This document shows positions 26,482-40,900 of a stretch of 64,000 bases of DNA, piece after piece. The stretch lies in the NCBI GenBank assembly GCA_000499405.2, contig HG738137.1:23172546-23236545 (forward strand), written 5' to 3'. Under the pieces are notes generated by a model. That model was given only the letters and a program-made list of their open reading frames with translations, was not told the DNA's origin and did no database searches. The translations under genes and the position numbers were made by a program. The DNA comes from Onchocerca volvulus (lineage: Eukaryota > Nematoda > Chromadorea > Rhabditida > Onchocercidae). Numbering within the stretch: position 1 is the stretch's first letter; the number at the start of each line of letters is the position of its first letter.

Positions 26482-28399
26482 TCTATTTCTTGGTCTTCAA
26501 ACTTCATTTGAAGCTCTTCTATTTATTCTAATTAAAATTTCTTCGGTCATTTCTGATTGAAATAAATTCAAATTTTATACTAATTTTTACTTATATAAAA
26601 TAAACTTGTCCTCAGCTTATCTCACTATCAATCGAACTTGATAGATCGTCTAGAAATATGGTTAAATTAGAAAAAATTGCACTGTTTGGTATCTTTTGTA
26701 ATGATATTTTGTCATATTACTAATATATTGAAAAGAATTAAAGTAGAAAATAATTTATGAAAAGTATTTGATGAGTTTTTTCAAGAAATCTTCATTGAAA
26801 GTAATCAATGCCATTTGATTTAAATCCTAAATCTTGAATGTCATTTAAATTTATTCATAATTAAATACTTTTATACTTTTCTCTTCTTTGTTTTGAGCAG
26901 ATCTAAATCAAGTTCGTATTATTTATGATTCAATTGTGCCATCTAAAATTGTAGAAAATTCTACCGATCTTATATTTCTATTTTCTATTATCGTTTACAT
27001 TGTCAATTACTCATCTAATTAAAGATATAAAATACTGATTTTCAGTTACTTTACATAACGGTTTGAACTGTCTGGAATCTATAATTTCCATTTGTAAATT
27101 AACCGAACTTGCGCAACAATGGGGTCATTGGGTCATACATCTTCCGGTTATGTTCTGATTTTGTCTCGCATCTTGAAATGGATGGGAAAATTTCAATTTA
27201 GTGCATTGACCTAAGATGGAAACATGGAAGAAATACTATTTACGATAAATGAATAAATTTTTATATTGAGGTTTTGATCCAAATATCAGCATGGGATTAT
27301 TTTTCTTATTCAGTGGATTTAATTAATTTGAAAACAAGCTTTTTGGGTGGTTCTCAGTGTCGTGTAGGTTCTAATAAGGTAAGAGATGTCTATAATTCAA
27401 GCAGTTACTTTCAGATAATAAAGTTTTCAAAATGGATAATCAAATTTTGTATTTGAGTAAATGGATCCAGAATTTGCTTTTAAAACTCAATTTACAACTA
27501 ATGACATAAAGTATTGTTGTTTGAGACTGAAGAAAACAGCGATTTTCATTTGTTTATAAAATACGATTTCATCTAATTCAAGTAAAGATCATGAAATTAA
27601 ATTAGAAAACTTGGAAATTAAATTAACTGGAGATTTAAAATTAAATTAAATTAAATTTAAATTGACTGAATATCAAATATTACTGTTCTTACGAATTATC
27701 AAAAATGAATATTTAAGATTTTTTTTTTTTAGTAATTGTCATAATCTATTCATTTCTAAATTTACAAGTTTTTGGATTTCTAATATTTTCAAAACTTTTC
27801 TACAGATGAAAAAGTAATGTATGCGAGGTTGCGAATTTCGTTTTGAACGAAGAAACATAGAATTTTATGGTTGTTCTGTCAATGGGATAACTGTAATCAA
27901 AAGATTTGCTAAATTTTTTTAACCTTTACACATTTAAAGATTTTAGCTTCATTTATCCAATTACTGTTTCTGTAATTAATTATTTAAATTAATTACTTAT
28001 TATTCTGAAAATGAAATGGTTATGCATTGAAGAATAAAGTAGAAGTGAACGTTTTTTAAAACATCTACTTATACATCAGTTTTTTATTTTCCTTTTTCAC
28101 ACTTTAATTGATTCATTTGTTACTAATTTTTGAACTTTATTCCTTTTTTCTTCGAATTTTTTCAACCTTTAAAAATTTGAAAAAGAGTTTTCTTTAATTG
28201 AGTAAACTGGATATAATTATTTTTATTTTATTGATTTCGGTTCAAACATAAAATTTACGAAAATTTAAAATTTAATATTAGGAAAAATTAAAGTAGTTTT
28301 AGTGACACGATCAATAGAAATACACTTTTCTATACGAAAATAGCTATACGATCGATTAGAATAAGACCGATCGTAAGGCGAAATTGAATTTTCTCATGA
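26482..28399. other. Intergenic region, no gene seen
   Basis: Sequence between the end of the Gln/Pro-rich ORF and the convergent reductase gene. It should hold both 3' untranslated regions; candidate AATAAA-type motifs are too common here to single out one. No exon-like frame or repeat of note. Confidence 0.55.
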
Positions 28400-31132
28400 T
28401 TAAATCAATGTTTTCTTCTCTTCCACATATTTTTTGTTTTTTGGTAAAATATTCCGTTCAATCATATCATAAGCCATTTCTATTAATGATTTTCTTACAT
28501 CTTTATATGTCATACCCAATAGTTGAAATCCCTGAAATTCATTAATACAGAATGAAATTAATAATTGAATTGGTACAATTTTCATTAAAATTTGCAGAAG
28601 ATTTTAATTTATCAATTATTGATAATGAAACTGATATCATCTTCCATTGATTACTTCATGTTTTGAGATCTATTCTTTAGACATCATTTTCAAAACGTAA
28701 ATAACTAAAGATTTCTGTATTCGATGTGTAAACACAATATTTCTCAAGAAAGAATAAAAGAAAACTTGCTTTAGAGTTATCAAACTTGTCTTCATGTCCA
28801 TGAAATGGTAAAGCTTGTAATGCTTCATTATCCACTCGAGCATAGAGCCATAGAATTGGATAAGGAACCTTAAATCGTGGGACAGAATAGCCTGAAATAA
28901 GCTACTGATCATTATCATTGGTCATTATCAGTAGGATTTTCAGCTTGCTTGATTATCCGTCTTTTGCATTACATATTTGTTTGAAGTGGCTAGGAATATA
29001 GTTCTATCATAGCTCAGTGGAAAATAAATCAAGCAAAGAAACGCGAAGTTAAATATAAGTTCATGTACTATGTAAATATCTAATGGCACTGATTATAATC
29101 AAAAAGCAATAAACTAATTGAATTTTTAGATTAATCCATAAAGATCGGGATATTAAAACCAATGAATTAATTGATTTTTAGAATACCTCATAAAAATCTG
29201 TTATTGATTAAAGTAATTTATACTATTCTAAACAGAAATTTTACCTTGTTTAGCAAATTCTTCGCTTAAAATCTTGGCAATCTGCCGAAACGACAAAGTT
29301 TCAGCATTGATAAGAATTCTTTGCCCATTACTTTTTGCTTCTTTCATTGCCAAAATATGCGCTCGAGCAACATCACGAACATCAACTAAGCCAAATTTCA
29401 TTTGTGGATATGCTGACATTGAACCATCCAAAAAACGATTTATAATCTATAATGATCAACGATATTGATCCGATCAGATCAGATATGATATAGCAATGAT
29501 AAATAGATGTGACTCACAGATTATTTGATAAGATATGCAGGTTAATGAGCCAGTAGTTCCTACTTCAATATGTATCGTACCGTAGATACCATCGATATTT
29601 AATAAATTGACTTACCGCAACACTTGCTCCTTTAGTATTCTGCAGCAATGGTCCAACAATTAAAGTGGGATTTAAAACTGTCAATGAAAAGGACACATCT
29701 GTAATGAATATTAGAAAGTTTTTACATTTTAATTAATTTATAAAATTCGAAAAAAAATTTTGGGAAATGCAAATCAAATCAATAAAAAAAAAAATGCAAA
29801 AAAAGAGGAAAAATTGAAGGCATAAAATTTAGAATAAGATTGTTTAAAAATCAAAAATTTCTTCAGAATTTATTTGGAATTTAAACTTTTTTAATATTTC
29901 CAAAGAAATATTTAAATCTTTTCCATGATATTTGCAACTAAGACTGCTTTCCATTTACACCAGTTAATAAATCTCTTTTTTTTTTCTCTAATTTTAATTG
30001 CAAATTTTAATTTTAATTTAAAATTTTGATATATTCAAATAGAGACCTGGATTTTTTTGCATGAAATTCCAAGCCACTCGTTCAGCTAACGTTTTACTTC
30101 TGTGATAAGGATGTAAATGCTTCCAGTTCAAATTTGTCCAATCATTTTCTGTGAAAGGTTTCTTCCTCTTTTTATGTCCCACTGAAACGTTAGCTGATTT
30201 ATTGTAATGGATCAGTAAAACTAACAATTCACGATCAAATCAAGTAACATAGAGTAGATAGCTTTATATCAGGCCTAATGTTTGAAAAATTGATTACTAT
30301 CACCATCATTAGTTTAATTGCTCGATTAAGTGAATGAAACTTTGATAATCGCTAACGATATGGAAAAAAGTCATGATGAATGAGATGATAAGTGAAATGC
30401 AATAATTGCACAATTTTTTTAATCCTAAAAAATTATAAAATTAAAAATAAACTTAAAATTAATAGCACCACATGAACTAGTAAGTACAACTTTTCGTACG
30501 CATTGTCGTTGTGAAGCACCACGAAGAACATTTAAAGTACCACAAACTGCTGTTTTCACGATCGCTTTATCCGCTACCATCTGACACGGACTTGCCACGT
30601 GTAACACGTACGTACAATCCGTCGCTGCTCTGGAATGTATGCAATTATTGTGATATCCTTTCGAAATCATTAAAATGAATCAATGAAGTATCTCATTCCT
30701 TTAGCATTTTCAAAATGAGATTTTTTTTTTTTTAAGAATTCAGAAGGATTGAGCAACGCAATAACATATTAATTTTTATCAAAGATCATTTCCTGTTTTA
30801 AAAGACTCAGTTTTTTAAACCAATTATCATCGAAAGGTCAGATATCGAAGATCACATCCTGTTCGAATGATTCGGATTTTATATCAATTATCATCAAAAG
30901 ATCAGATATCGACGTATACGGTAGTTTAATTACTTTTCCCACAAATCTGCGCCATCCTCGAGAGTGGCACCAAAAAGTTCCAATCGATCGTTATTTGCTA
31001 GTTGTCGTAATGGATTGATCTTTTCTAAACAATTCAAATCTCGAACCGTTCCTCGTACTTTATAACCTTGTTGTAATAATTGCTGTACGCAGTGCATAGC
31101 AAGATAACCGGTTGCACCGGTTACTAGTACTC
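28400..31132 (-). CDS. Extended SDR oxidoreductase, dihydroflavonol-4-reductase/3-beta-HSD-like
   Basis: Predicted cytosolic NAD(P)H-dependent reductase; substrate unknown. Exons in reading order: 31132-30934, 30629-30469, 30181-30047, 29677-29616, 29446-29245, 28891-28770, 28531-28400. The first encodes the Rossmann motif VLVTGATGYLA and a RGTVRD strand; then VLHVASP and VVLTSSCGA; YHRSK is the catalytic Tyr-x3-Lys; NPTLIVGPLL, DVRDVARAHILAM and a C-terminal LLGM follow the family order. About 337 residues are visible, near full length. Two points are unresolved. The first exon is missing (a donor after ATGGAATTCA at 31557-31548 would fit the phase). The 30469 border needs donor G|GTGCTA and loses a few residues expected after TSSCGA. 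The intron after 28770 has a GC donor. C. elegans has several such paralogues. Confidence 0.85.
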
Positions 31133-34100
31133 CTGAAAATGAAGGATCGATAAATTAAATTGAGATCAATAAGATCACTTTTACTGATCTGAACTCTTAT
31201 TAATTCACAATTTATATTTATGTCAAGTCAGATTTAGCATCTATAAATTAGCAATTTTCATTAATTTCAAATCTTTCAACGATGAAATATTTCATTAGAG
31301 AAGATTTTCAAATTATGATGATCGAATATCAAATGCAATCCCGTTTTTAAGTGTTTAGTAATGATACGTCAGATATGATCACACATCAATTTTTTGGTGA
31401 TAACATATGACGCTAATCTGTTATCAATATATAAAAATAGAAAACTAGAAAGAAAAAAACTCACGACAATCATTATTTTTAGATTTCGAATCAGTGGAAT
31501 CAATTTCGGCACACATGGAAATTTAGCAAGATCTAAAAAACCCAAACTGAATTCCATTTCTTTTTTCAATTAGTCATCATCGATCAATGAAAATTGATTG
31601 ACGGATGGTTCTTCGATTACTTTAAGCGAGCATTGTAAAAAAACTGATGTCCAACAATAATTTAAGGAAATTTGAAATTTTGAAAACGTAAAAAAAAGTA
31701 CTCAAGTAAATTCTGAAATGTAGATGCCTTGAAAAATATATAGAAAAATTTTCAAGGATTTAAATGAATATTGAAGAGAGCACAAATAATCTAAAGACAT
31801 AAAAAAATTCGATTGTTACTAAATATCTTTTTTTTTTTTTAAAGTATGCAATGTAAATTTATAATCAGAATTTCATGAATTAACACAAAGCATACTGTGA
31901 AAATTTTAAAATTACCAAGGCAGAGCATAATAAAACTAAAAATTATCTCGCAATTACTACTCTTGCATTCTTAAGCTCACTAACTGATCAAAATCGATTT
32001 TTCTGATGATTTTTCTGAAATTCATCATAGTTTAGTAATCTAAAACATAATCTTGCTAGGAGCATCAGAAACTTAATTTTAATATAAATGTCGAAAGATA
32101 TGAATTATAGAGAGCGAAATAACGAATACTAATGGAAGAAAGCATTAGAATTGATGAAACTTGCAAGCATTTCAAATGCAGTTATTTTGAAATTATTAAA
32201 TAATTGCGATATTATTGAACGAACAAACTAGATTCATTAATTATAACACTTTTTTTACTAATGAAATTAGTGAAGGGAAATATTGGAATTAATAAATCTA
32301 GTTTATTGACTGAATAATTTGGCGATTAATTGATAATTTTAAATTTTAAGTGTAATTAACATTCTAAGAAAGACTTGTAATTACGTTTATTAGCGAGCGA
32401 CGAAAATCAGAGAAAAGTGTTATAATAGCTGAAAATGATATTGAACTGCAGAAAGGATGCACTATTCAGTACCAGTTTTTTATTCCATTAATATAACCAG
32501 TTTTTCTTATTTCGCTTTAGGAAAAGAGATTGAACAAAGACACCGATAGCAATAAAAATCATGAATGATTCTGATGGATGACGACGTGCAACTTGATGAT
32601 TGATTCTGATGGAGGACGACAAGCAACTTGAAAAAAATCCACAGATATTCGATGGATTCTGTGAAGAATTGAAAGATGAAAATCTCGGCGGTTGAAAGAA
32701 TAACTATTGTCAAGCATCATTATGTATATAATAAATCTTTAAACTCTAATACTTCCTGTTACTACTAAGTACAGTAATCATTCCATTCGTAATATAACTG
32801 AAATTCGTGAAAACTATTTTCTCCTAACATTGTACTCTTTTCCATTTCAAATTTATTCAGACAAGACACTTTTCGAAACCTAATATTGATGGTATACGAA
32901 TATGAAGTAGAGAGAGGATCAAAAATAATCTACTGAACTTGCTGCTCTGAACTTATTGTCGATAAAACTATTTTAAATTTCAGATGACCATCGAGAAAGC
33001 TATTTTAAAAACAGTGGAGAATCAAAGCCACAAATATCCGAAATTATTAAAACTAAGGAGTTCCAAAAATTGACAATATTCTGATACTGCTCTGATTATC
33101 GAATCCAATTGATCTATTTTTTTCATTCGAAAGTGACGAAAATCTCCATTTTGTCCCATACAGTTGTTTACCTTTAATAATGTTTACAAAAATATTGCTA
33201 TCATTTTCTAGAGTTTATACATGAAAATGATCTATTCTATTCATTCATACCAATTTGATAATTTCCAAATCTATTGAAATTTACAGATTTACAATGAAAT
33301 TAACACTCTGCATAGTAGATAAAATAAAGGAGATTTTTTATTGACAATTGTAATAGAAATTGAAAACATGGAAGTAGACAAGATCTGCTCAATATATCAA
33401 AATAACAAAACAGTTTTATATACAGGAGTACATAAGAAATAATCAATAAGTTTCACAGCTACTGATAAAAAAAATAATCTTTCAAACCTTAATAACGAAA
33501 AGATATTCCTTTTTTCCTTCGTTACGAGAATTTTAAATGAAATAAAAATTTCAGATTTGAGTATCAGAAACAATAAAAAAATGCTTCATTACAGAAAAGA
33601 TTTTAAATGAAATATGAATTGAGTATCAAAAACAACGAAATATTCAATGCTTAAATAGTGCGAAATAAACTAAAAGTAAAACACAAAACGAAGATGAATA
33701 AACATAATATCTCAAAAAAAGAGCAGAAGTACTCTTACTGATGGCTTCAGTCCTTCTCAAACTGCTATCGTTATTCTTTAAATTGATGTTCTTTCATTAG
33801 CCATACAAAATAATACAAAGTAATACTAATTCTTTAATCAGTAAAAAGAAATCTTAATTTTTTTTTTGCTTAAAAGCATAATTTGGACAGTACTCTGCCT
33901 AAACATAAAATAAAACAGATAAATGGTTTTTTTTTAAAGCATGAATAAAACAGTTCTGCTGGCTTAATTAAAACATGATAAACTAGAATATGTGAGATTG
34001 CAAACTTGGAAAATACAATAAAAACTAAATTTATTAAAAAGTGAGATGATGCTTTATGAAGCGAACCATAGTAAATTGGTAAAATTTTGAGAACAAAAAA

Positions 34101-34974
34101 TCTCGATGACAGATGGCAATATAAACAGCACATCTTGAAATATTGCTCAGATTATAAGCATAAAACAAAAGAATAAAAAATGAAAAGGCAGAAAAAAGGA
34201 AATTAAATAAGCAGTAAGCTACAGATTACAATACGAGATAAAATTATAAAAGATACTTTCCGGAGAATTTCAGACAAAATTTAAAAAAATAATGAAAAAT
34301 GTATAAGGCTACGATGATAATAAGTTCTTCAAAATGATTTGAGAAAAATGTCACTCTTCTTAAAATTCAGTACCAATTTACAAAGCTCGAAATAAAGTGA
34401 AAAGGAACTAAAAATGCCTCAATTCTTTAGTTTCCTTCTTAGATGAATGATATGGTGTTCAAGTTCCTTCGAAACAATACAGAAAAGCAATTCGAAATTC
34501 GAAAGATAAGTAATGATAAACTACCATATCATTCACAAAAATTTTCCTGTTCAATAATCTAAGCTCCATATTCGAATAGGCATACCCGTGATACAAATGA
34601 ATTTTTGATCGCCAACCACAATAGTCACTGCGAGGCAATAAATCAACATTATGATCAAGAAATGAATAGCCATTTAAATTTTAAAGCATATCGCCATATA
34701 AGATACCATATAATTATAAAACCACATTGAAATAAACTTTTTCCATGGAACTAGTTTATTATATCTCATTCATCCAACTTTTTCCGAGAAACAAAAACTC
34801 CTTATTTTGATAATTCTTTAAAAGAATAACCAATAATTCTAACAACAGAATAGAACATACAAAAGTTCTCGAGGAAAAAATTAAATAATATTGATGAAAA
34901 TATAAAATGTTAAGAAAATATGTTAAGCCGCCAAGTGATTAAGCCTCAGTACACTTAAATGCTTTGTAAATAAA
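31133..34974. other. Intergenic region, no gene seen
   Basis: Between the 5' end of the reductase and the 3' end of the RSF1-like gene, both on the minus strand. It probably contains the reductase leader exon and promoter near 31.2-31.6 kb. A 35-base tandem pair (about 32567-32631) and a short A-rich direct duplication near 33532-33640 are the only structures seen. No convincing exon. Confidence 0.5.
32567..32631 (+). repeat. 35-bp direct repeat, two copies
   Basis: GATTCTGATGGA occurs at 32567 and 32602, followed in each copy by a GACGAC block and CAACTTGA, with a few substitutions. Minor local tandem duplication in intergenic DNA. Confidence 0.7.
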
Positions 34975-37900
34975 TCAGTAATCCATCGCGGAAGCAAGAA
35001 CGTTTCCAAGTGTCTCAGAGTCTGTCGTTGGTGACGAAGTTGTCGTGGCAGTGACCATCGATGGAACTGTTACACTGGAATTTATGAAACGGGAAGAATC
35101 GTCAGCTTATCAGTAAATAATATTTGAAACAGCGAAAAAAATGTCAAAGAACGAACTTCGGAGGGAAAGAATTTGAAGGTGGATAAGGTGACCATCCTTG
35201 TGATACTGGACCAGCGCTGGGTTGAATTATGCTTGCAGGAGTCCTTACGAATGTCGGCTGCTGCACTTGATAAACAGTAACTGGAACTGGGCCTAGAAAA
35301 GTTTGCAAAGAAAAATTGGAGAAATAATACAAATTTATGAAGAATAATATATTCAAAGAATAACTATGAAATGTTTCGTATTTGAATAAACTGTATAATA
35401 TGAAAATCCATTTAAAAATCGAGTAGGCTAAGAAAGACAACTTAGCTAACATTGCAAACTTTTTCAGTAATCGTATTTGACATACAGTTGCGCCATCATT
35501 GGTAGATGATTGATGCTTAATGACAAGATGACAAATTTGTAAATAAATATCTATATTTGAATGTAAATAAAATTAAAACAATAAAAACAATGAAATCTAG
35601 TAAATAAATCACTCAATTTTTAATAAATAAACATACCTGAATAAATATGTAATGGAGCTCCATTAGGGATGAAAGTAGGGGCTGTAGTTTGAACTATGTT
35701 TCGATAAGAGGGATCATATTGCTGTACTGGTGTAGCTGATGATGACGCTAACCGAGCCATTTGTTGCATTACTGATGATGGATTCAGCGCTGAGGGATCT
35801 GCCGAAGTTGAAGGGAAGCTATAAGTAATTATGCCTACACACAATAAAATCTTGCAGATTTTGGCTTTAATCGGTTTTAGCGATCGTAATCATTCGTGTA
35901 AAAAGGATTTCCAAAATTAGAGTCATGAGCTAGCTCTAACAGGAAAACGATTATTAGCGAAATTCAGAAACTAGCATGATTTCTTGAATAGTTCAGAAAT
36001 TTCTAAGAAAAAATAGGATCACACATCAAACAACTAACTCAAACCGTGTACTCTCAACTATTTCAAATCATATCTAACTTATAAACTTTAATGCATAAGC
36101 TAAAAATATAAAATAATATTAAAAATGCATACTTGATTTGCAACTTAACTGATAACAACTAGACTACCACAATACAGAGAAAATTAACAAGTACAAATCT
36201 GGCATGTACCATGAAGGTGGGACGCATGAAGTCACATTAGAGTTCGTTGCTGTCATATTCGAAACTACCATTTTTTCGCTAACTTTCACCTCTAGTTTCT
36301 TTACATCTTCTGTTTTCGCACTTTCAGTATAAAATATCTAAATCACTTTTTCAAAAATATTTAAAACAAAATTTTTCTGAAGCAAATTTTTAACTGAAAG
36401 ATGAAATTAAAAATTTAGAAGAAAAATATAAAAAATTATACAAGACAAATAAACAAACTTCCTGATCTATTTGCTTCGATTTCACTTTATGAGCTGTTTC
36501 ATCCGTAAGCTGCAATACACCATTTACATGAAAAAAAATTGGAAATATTAAGAATATGCAGAAATTCAGTGCAACAAATCTAATGGTGATGGAGCAATTG
36601 GGAGACAAATATAATTCGTCTTCCGAATACGTTTTAAAAGCCATATCCACTTGCTATGCTCAATCAATGGTTACGCTATGAATAAGAAACTAATATCCAT
36701 TAATTGTGATATAAAACTGATGATAGTATTTCATTCTCAGCTCTAACCTTTACATCGTTCGAAGTTGACGGACAGACATCATCTATATCTTCTGTTTGCT
36801 TCTTATCATCATCAATGAATGAAGTCTTGGTTGAACTAAACGTGATTTCCTTCATATCTTTCATATCTAAACATAAAATGAATTCAAGAAACCGCAGTAA
36901 AATGTTCGGTAGGGGGCGTGATGAAAATAATTTTTTAAGAATTAATTTAAAGAAGTGTGATTTTAATGCAACACTTCCTACCATTTTCAACTTTCACTAT
37001 CTTTCTTTCTTTTTCTTCCAAACCTTCCTCCTCATCACTTTGTCTTTGTTTTTCATCGTCAATCGTCGATGTTTCCTCATTTTCTTCCTCCTCCTCATCC
37101 TCCACTTCCTCCTCCTCATCCTCCACTTCCTCCTCTTCTTCGTCAGGTTCAAATTCATCAGAACTGCAATATATTCAGCTCCGACTAATTTGAAGGCTTT
37201 ACCAATGAAGGCTTCACCGGACTATATCAATGAAAATGAAATGAAGTCTGTAAATGAACTACAAATACAAAAAGCGATATTATTTTGATTGAGCTTGCGA
37301 ATCAAATCACTGAAATCATAGAAAAGACATTATAGACAACACAGCACAACATTTTTTTGATTCTAGCATTATTCAGCAAGTGAGGTTCGAAAAAAATCTC
37401 CGAAGACTACTGAACTTTTATGTTAAATCTACTGACTCAATAAAGCATTTTTCCTACTTCCTACCTCTCGATTTTTCGTCCTGTACCAATCGGGCGAACA
37501 TTTTTAAGTCTCTCTTCTATCTCTTCTTCATCCTCTTCTTCTTCCTCATCGCCATCATTATCCACTGTAAGGCTCGGTCTTTTTGCTACTGCCTTCCTTA
37601 ATGGCCTAAATATTTTTTAATTTAATTAAACGAACATATTCCACCAACATTATTTTTTAAAGTGCAATCACTTTACGCATCATTAATTACTTTGATGTTT
37701 TTTAGAAAAAATGGTACTACCTTCCAGCAGCAGTTTTTTGTACCGAATGGCTTGAATCTTCTGCATCCGAACTGCTTGCACGTGGTGCCCATTTGGTAAC
37801 AGGGCGCCGTCTTGCGCGTCTGTCTCCACTGCTATTACTTTCTTCACTCTGATAATTGTCACTTAACTCAGAAATGGAATCTTCCTCAGAGGATATCCTA

Positions 37901-40900
37901 AAACGATAATTGAGATATGCGACCTTATTAAAGAAACAAAAACTGTGACAATATTATCTACGACTTTGAATAACTAATTGCACAAACAAACTTGGCCATC
38001 TTAGCCGCCTTAAATTAGCAGCTAACATCTACTTAACTGGAAAAAATTAAAATGATATCTAAATATTTCAAAATCGAACGCTTTACTAAAAAACATGTGA
38101 AAGTTTCCTAACAAAATCCTCACAATAAAAAAACAGATGGCAGATGCATATCAAATACATCAGCTACATATTCAGATTCAAAAGTACCATCAATTTTCTT
38201 ATAATAAATCCCAATAAAACCAACCATTTTTCACGCTTTCTCTTTCCTTTTATCTTTCGTGTATTTTTTGATTTGTGTGATTTTTTTCTTGATGGTTCAT
38301 ATTCACTTTCTGAACCAGAAACGACAAAATCATCATCACTTTGAGTTCGTTTATTAGAATAATAATTTCGCTTGAATGCTCTGAAAATTGCATAATTTAC
38401 TGTCAAAGGAAATATTAGGTTCTAATGATTTACAAGGAGGTTTACCCAGTGATCTTAAGCATAGGCAAAAATATGGAATAAGAGCAACATACTCAAACTA
38501 TGATAGAAATGATACCTTCTTGTACAGGAAGCATCCGAAGGTAAATATTCATCGGTATCATCTGATGGATCCGAAACAGAAGCACTGCTGAAAAGAAAAA
38601 AGAACATGCGAAATATTGATAAATTTTCATCAAGTATTACCAATTATTTGCTTAAAAAATTTCTCAAGACTGAAATATAATGCTAATTATTCACGGACTA
38701 AGCATAACAAATCTTTGTAAAAATGATATTCTTGATAGTTAATATGATAAACCGAATTAATATCGACCATTTTGTCACTTATAAATTAATTACGTGAAAA
38801 ATGTATTTAAATTATTATTCCAACTGTACTTCTAAAAGCAGTTACATGAATGGAGAAATTGTGGCCTTTTGAATGATAAAATTTCAACATATTAGCACTA
38901 AATGAGTTAAAAGAAAAAAAAAAACCCAATATTTTCTGCATACGTTGATGATTTATGAATTTATTACTGTGAAACTACCTTTTATAACTGTTTTCTATTC
39001 ACAAATCTTGCTCTTTCTCATCTGCCAAAAATTGCAGCAAACATGCATCAGTGAATGAAGAATTGATTCATTATAAAAAGCAAAAACGAAATCAAAATAT
39101 ACTAAATAAAAATGAAAATACATAAAAATATTACGCAAGAAAAAATTCCCATGATACTTCATGAGAAAAATACATAATATCAAACAATACTTTCGCATAA
39201 AAAATCTTACTCGCTCGCTTGATATTCATCAGTATCCGATTCGGTCATTTCATCCACATTCAGATCATTTAATCGATGACGATTTTTGGTCGGTTTTCCA
39301 ATTTTTGATTGCATTTTTATGGCTTTCTGACTTTAATAAAATCTATGTCATATCTTATGTCATAACAAATTTCAAGTTTTATAAACATCATTTTTGCAAG
39401 GACATATTGCCAGCTATAAAATCCGTTATTGATGGCTGTTAAAAGACTTTTTTAATAACGAATGACACAACCCTATGGAATTTAATTTGTGAAATTTGTT
39501 CGATTAATTCACTCCAGCTACGCGGTTTTTTATCAATTCTACCTAATATCCACTGCCTTCACAATAGTCCTTTCTAATCAATTCAAAATCCGAACCCATC
39601 GAAGCCATCATTCTCCTGATTATTCTCCATGCTTATCGGGATCCGTTTATTTTCAGCGTTTATGATATTTGCCATATCTTTACCACGTCCAGCTCCACTT
39701 TTTGGCCGCACATTAGCTGCAAATTTAAGCATTTTCAAATATTTATTAAACAAAGCTGATATTTCATTTAAAAAAAAGAAAAGAAAATATTGGTATACCT
39801 CGATTCATTTGCCTTGCAGCCGATTCATCTATATTTTTCACAGCTTCCTATAAAACAAATATCTTTTCTGCTCATAACGAATGTTTCTAAAAATTGCACC
39901 TAGATACCAGCTTTTACTAATATTCTTCATTTTTCATCTGATACATGATTTGCATACATAAAAGTTAAATATAATGTAAGAAAGAACAAAAATCTATTCA
40001 AATACCTGGATTAATTCATCATATGCACCGAATTTATAATCAACTTTAGCAACATGGCGTCTTGATCGTGATAGCGCTATTGGAACAATCGGCTTCTGCG
40101 GATGGACACCAAGACGTCTAAAGCACGAACATAAGTTACAACTAAGGAAGAAAAAAAAAATGTTATAAAGTACTGAGAGACAAAAAAACTTACCTAATTG
40201 CTTTCTTTTTTGATTTCCGTTCGCCGTCATCTTCACCTGATTCTTCCGATGATTCAGAATTTTCCACTTTTGCATCTCTTACCTACAATTAAAATATGTC
40301 CACTTAGAATAATAAAATAGACTTGCTTTTTGTACAATGACCATATTTCAAGACCTAACTAATTTCATTACTTAAAATTTCGTAACCTGACATCACATGA
40401 GATCTCGCACCACTCAGATTTTCAAGCTTCTAAGTGTTAGTTAGGATACTTGTTCGATAAAAGGAACGAAAATAAAGTAGTAATATTTCATGCTAAAACT
40501 TTCACTACAAAATTTCAAGAACATTTCCAGTATATAATTGCGAATAAATAATAAATTTATAAAAAAGTTGAAAAAGTAAAAACATACCGTATCAATGATG
40601 TTATTTAAAGATACTCCAATATACTCCATCTCCCGCTTTAATCTCTCCGCAGCTGCTTCTTTTCTGAGTTGAAATAAAGATGTTAGCTAACAAAAAGAAT
40701 TGTCTTCTGGTATGATGTTATTTTTGTTTCCTATCTGCGAGATTTTAAAAAAAAAGAAACTTCAAAAAAAAAAAAAAAATCACTTCTTGTCTTCGGCAGC
40801 TTTGCGCTTTACTTGCTCAGCAAGCACAGTCAGCACTTCGGAGAATTTTTCAATTAGCATCGCTTGCTGACAATTTGGACAGAACCAATCATCATCTGGC

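Noticed and set aside
33870..34133. 87-codon minus ORF downstream of the reductase
   Set aside because: Composition is that of translated AT-rich noncoding DNA (Phe/Leu/Ile/Cys) with no recognisable motif or splice structure.
36600..36660. Extra RSF1-like exon encoding [14 protein letters not shown]
   Set aside because: No phase-compatible borders; direct joining of 36748 to 36509 keeps the frame without it.
36815..37288. 157-codon + strand ORF and its overlapping Ser-rich neighbour
   Set aside because: They are antisense shadows of acidic RSF1-like exons (GAG/GAA read backwards gives Ser/Leu/Phe-rich frames).
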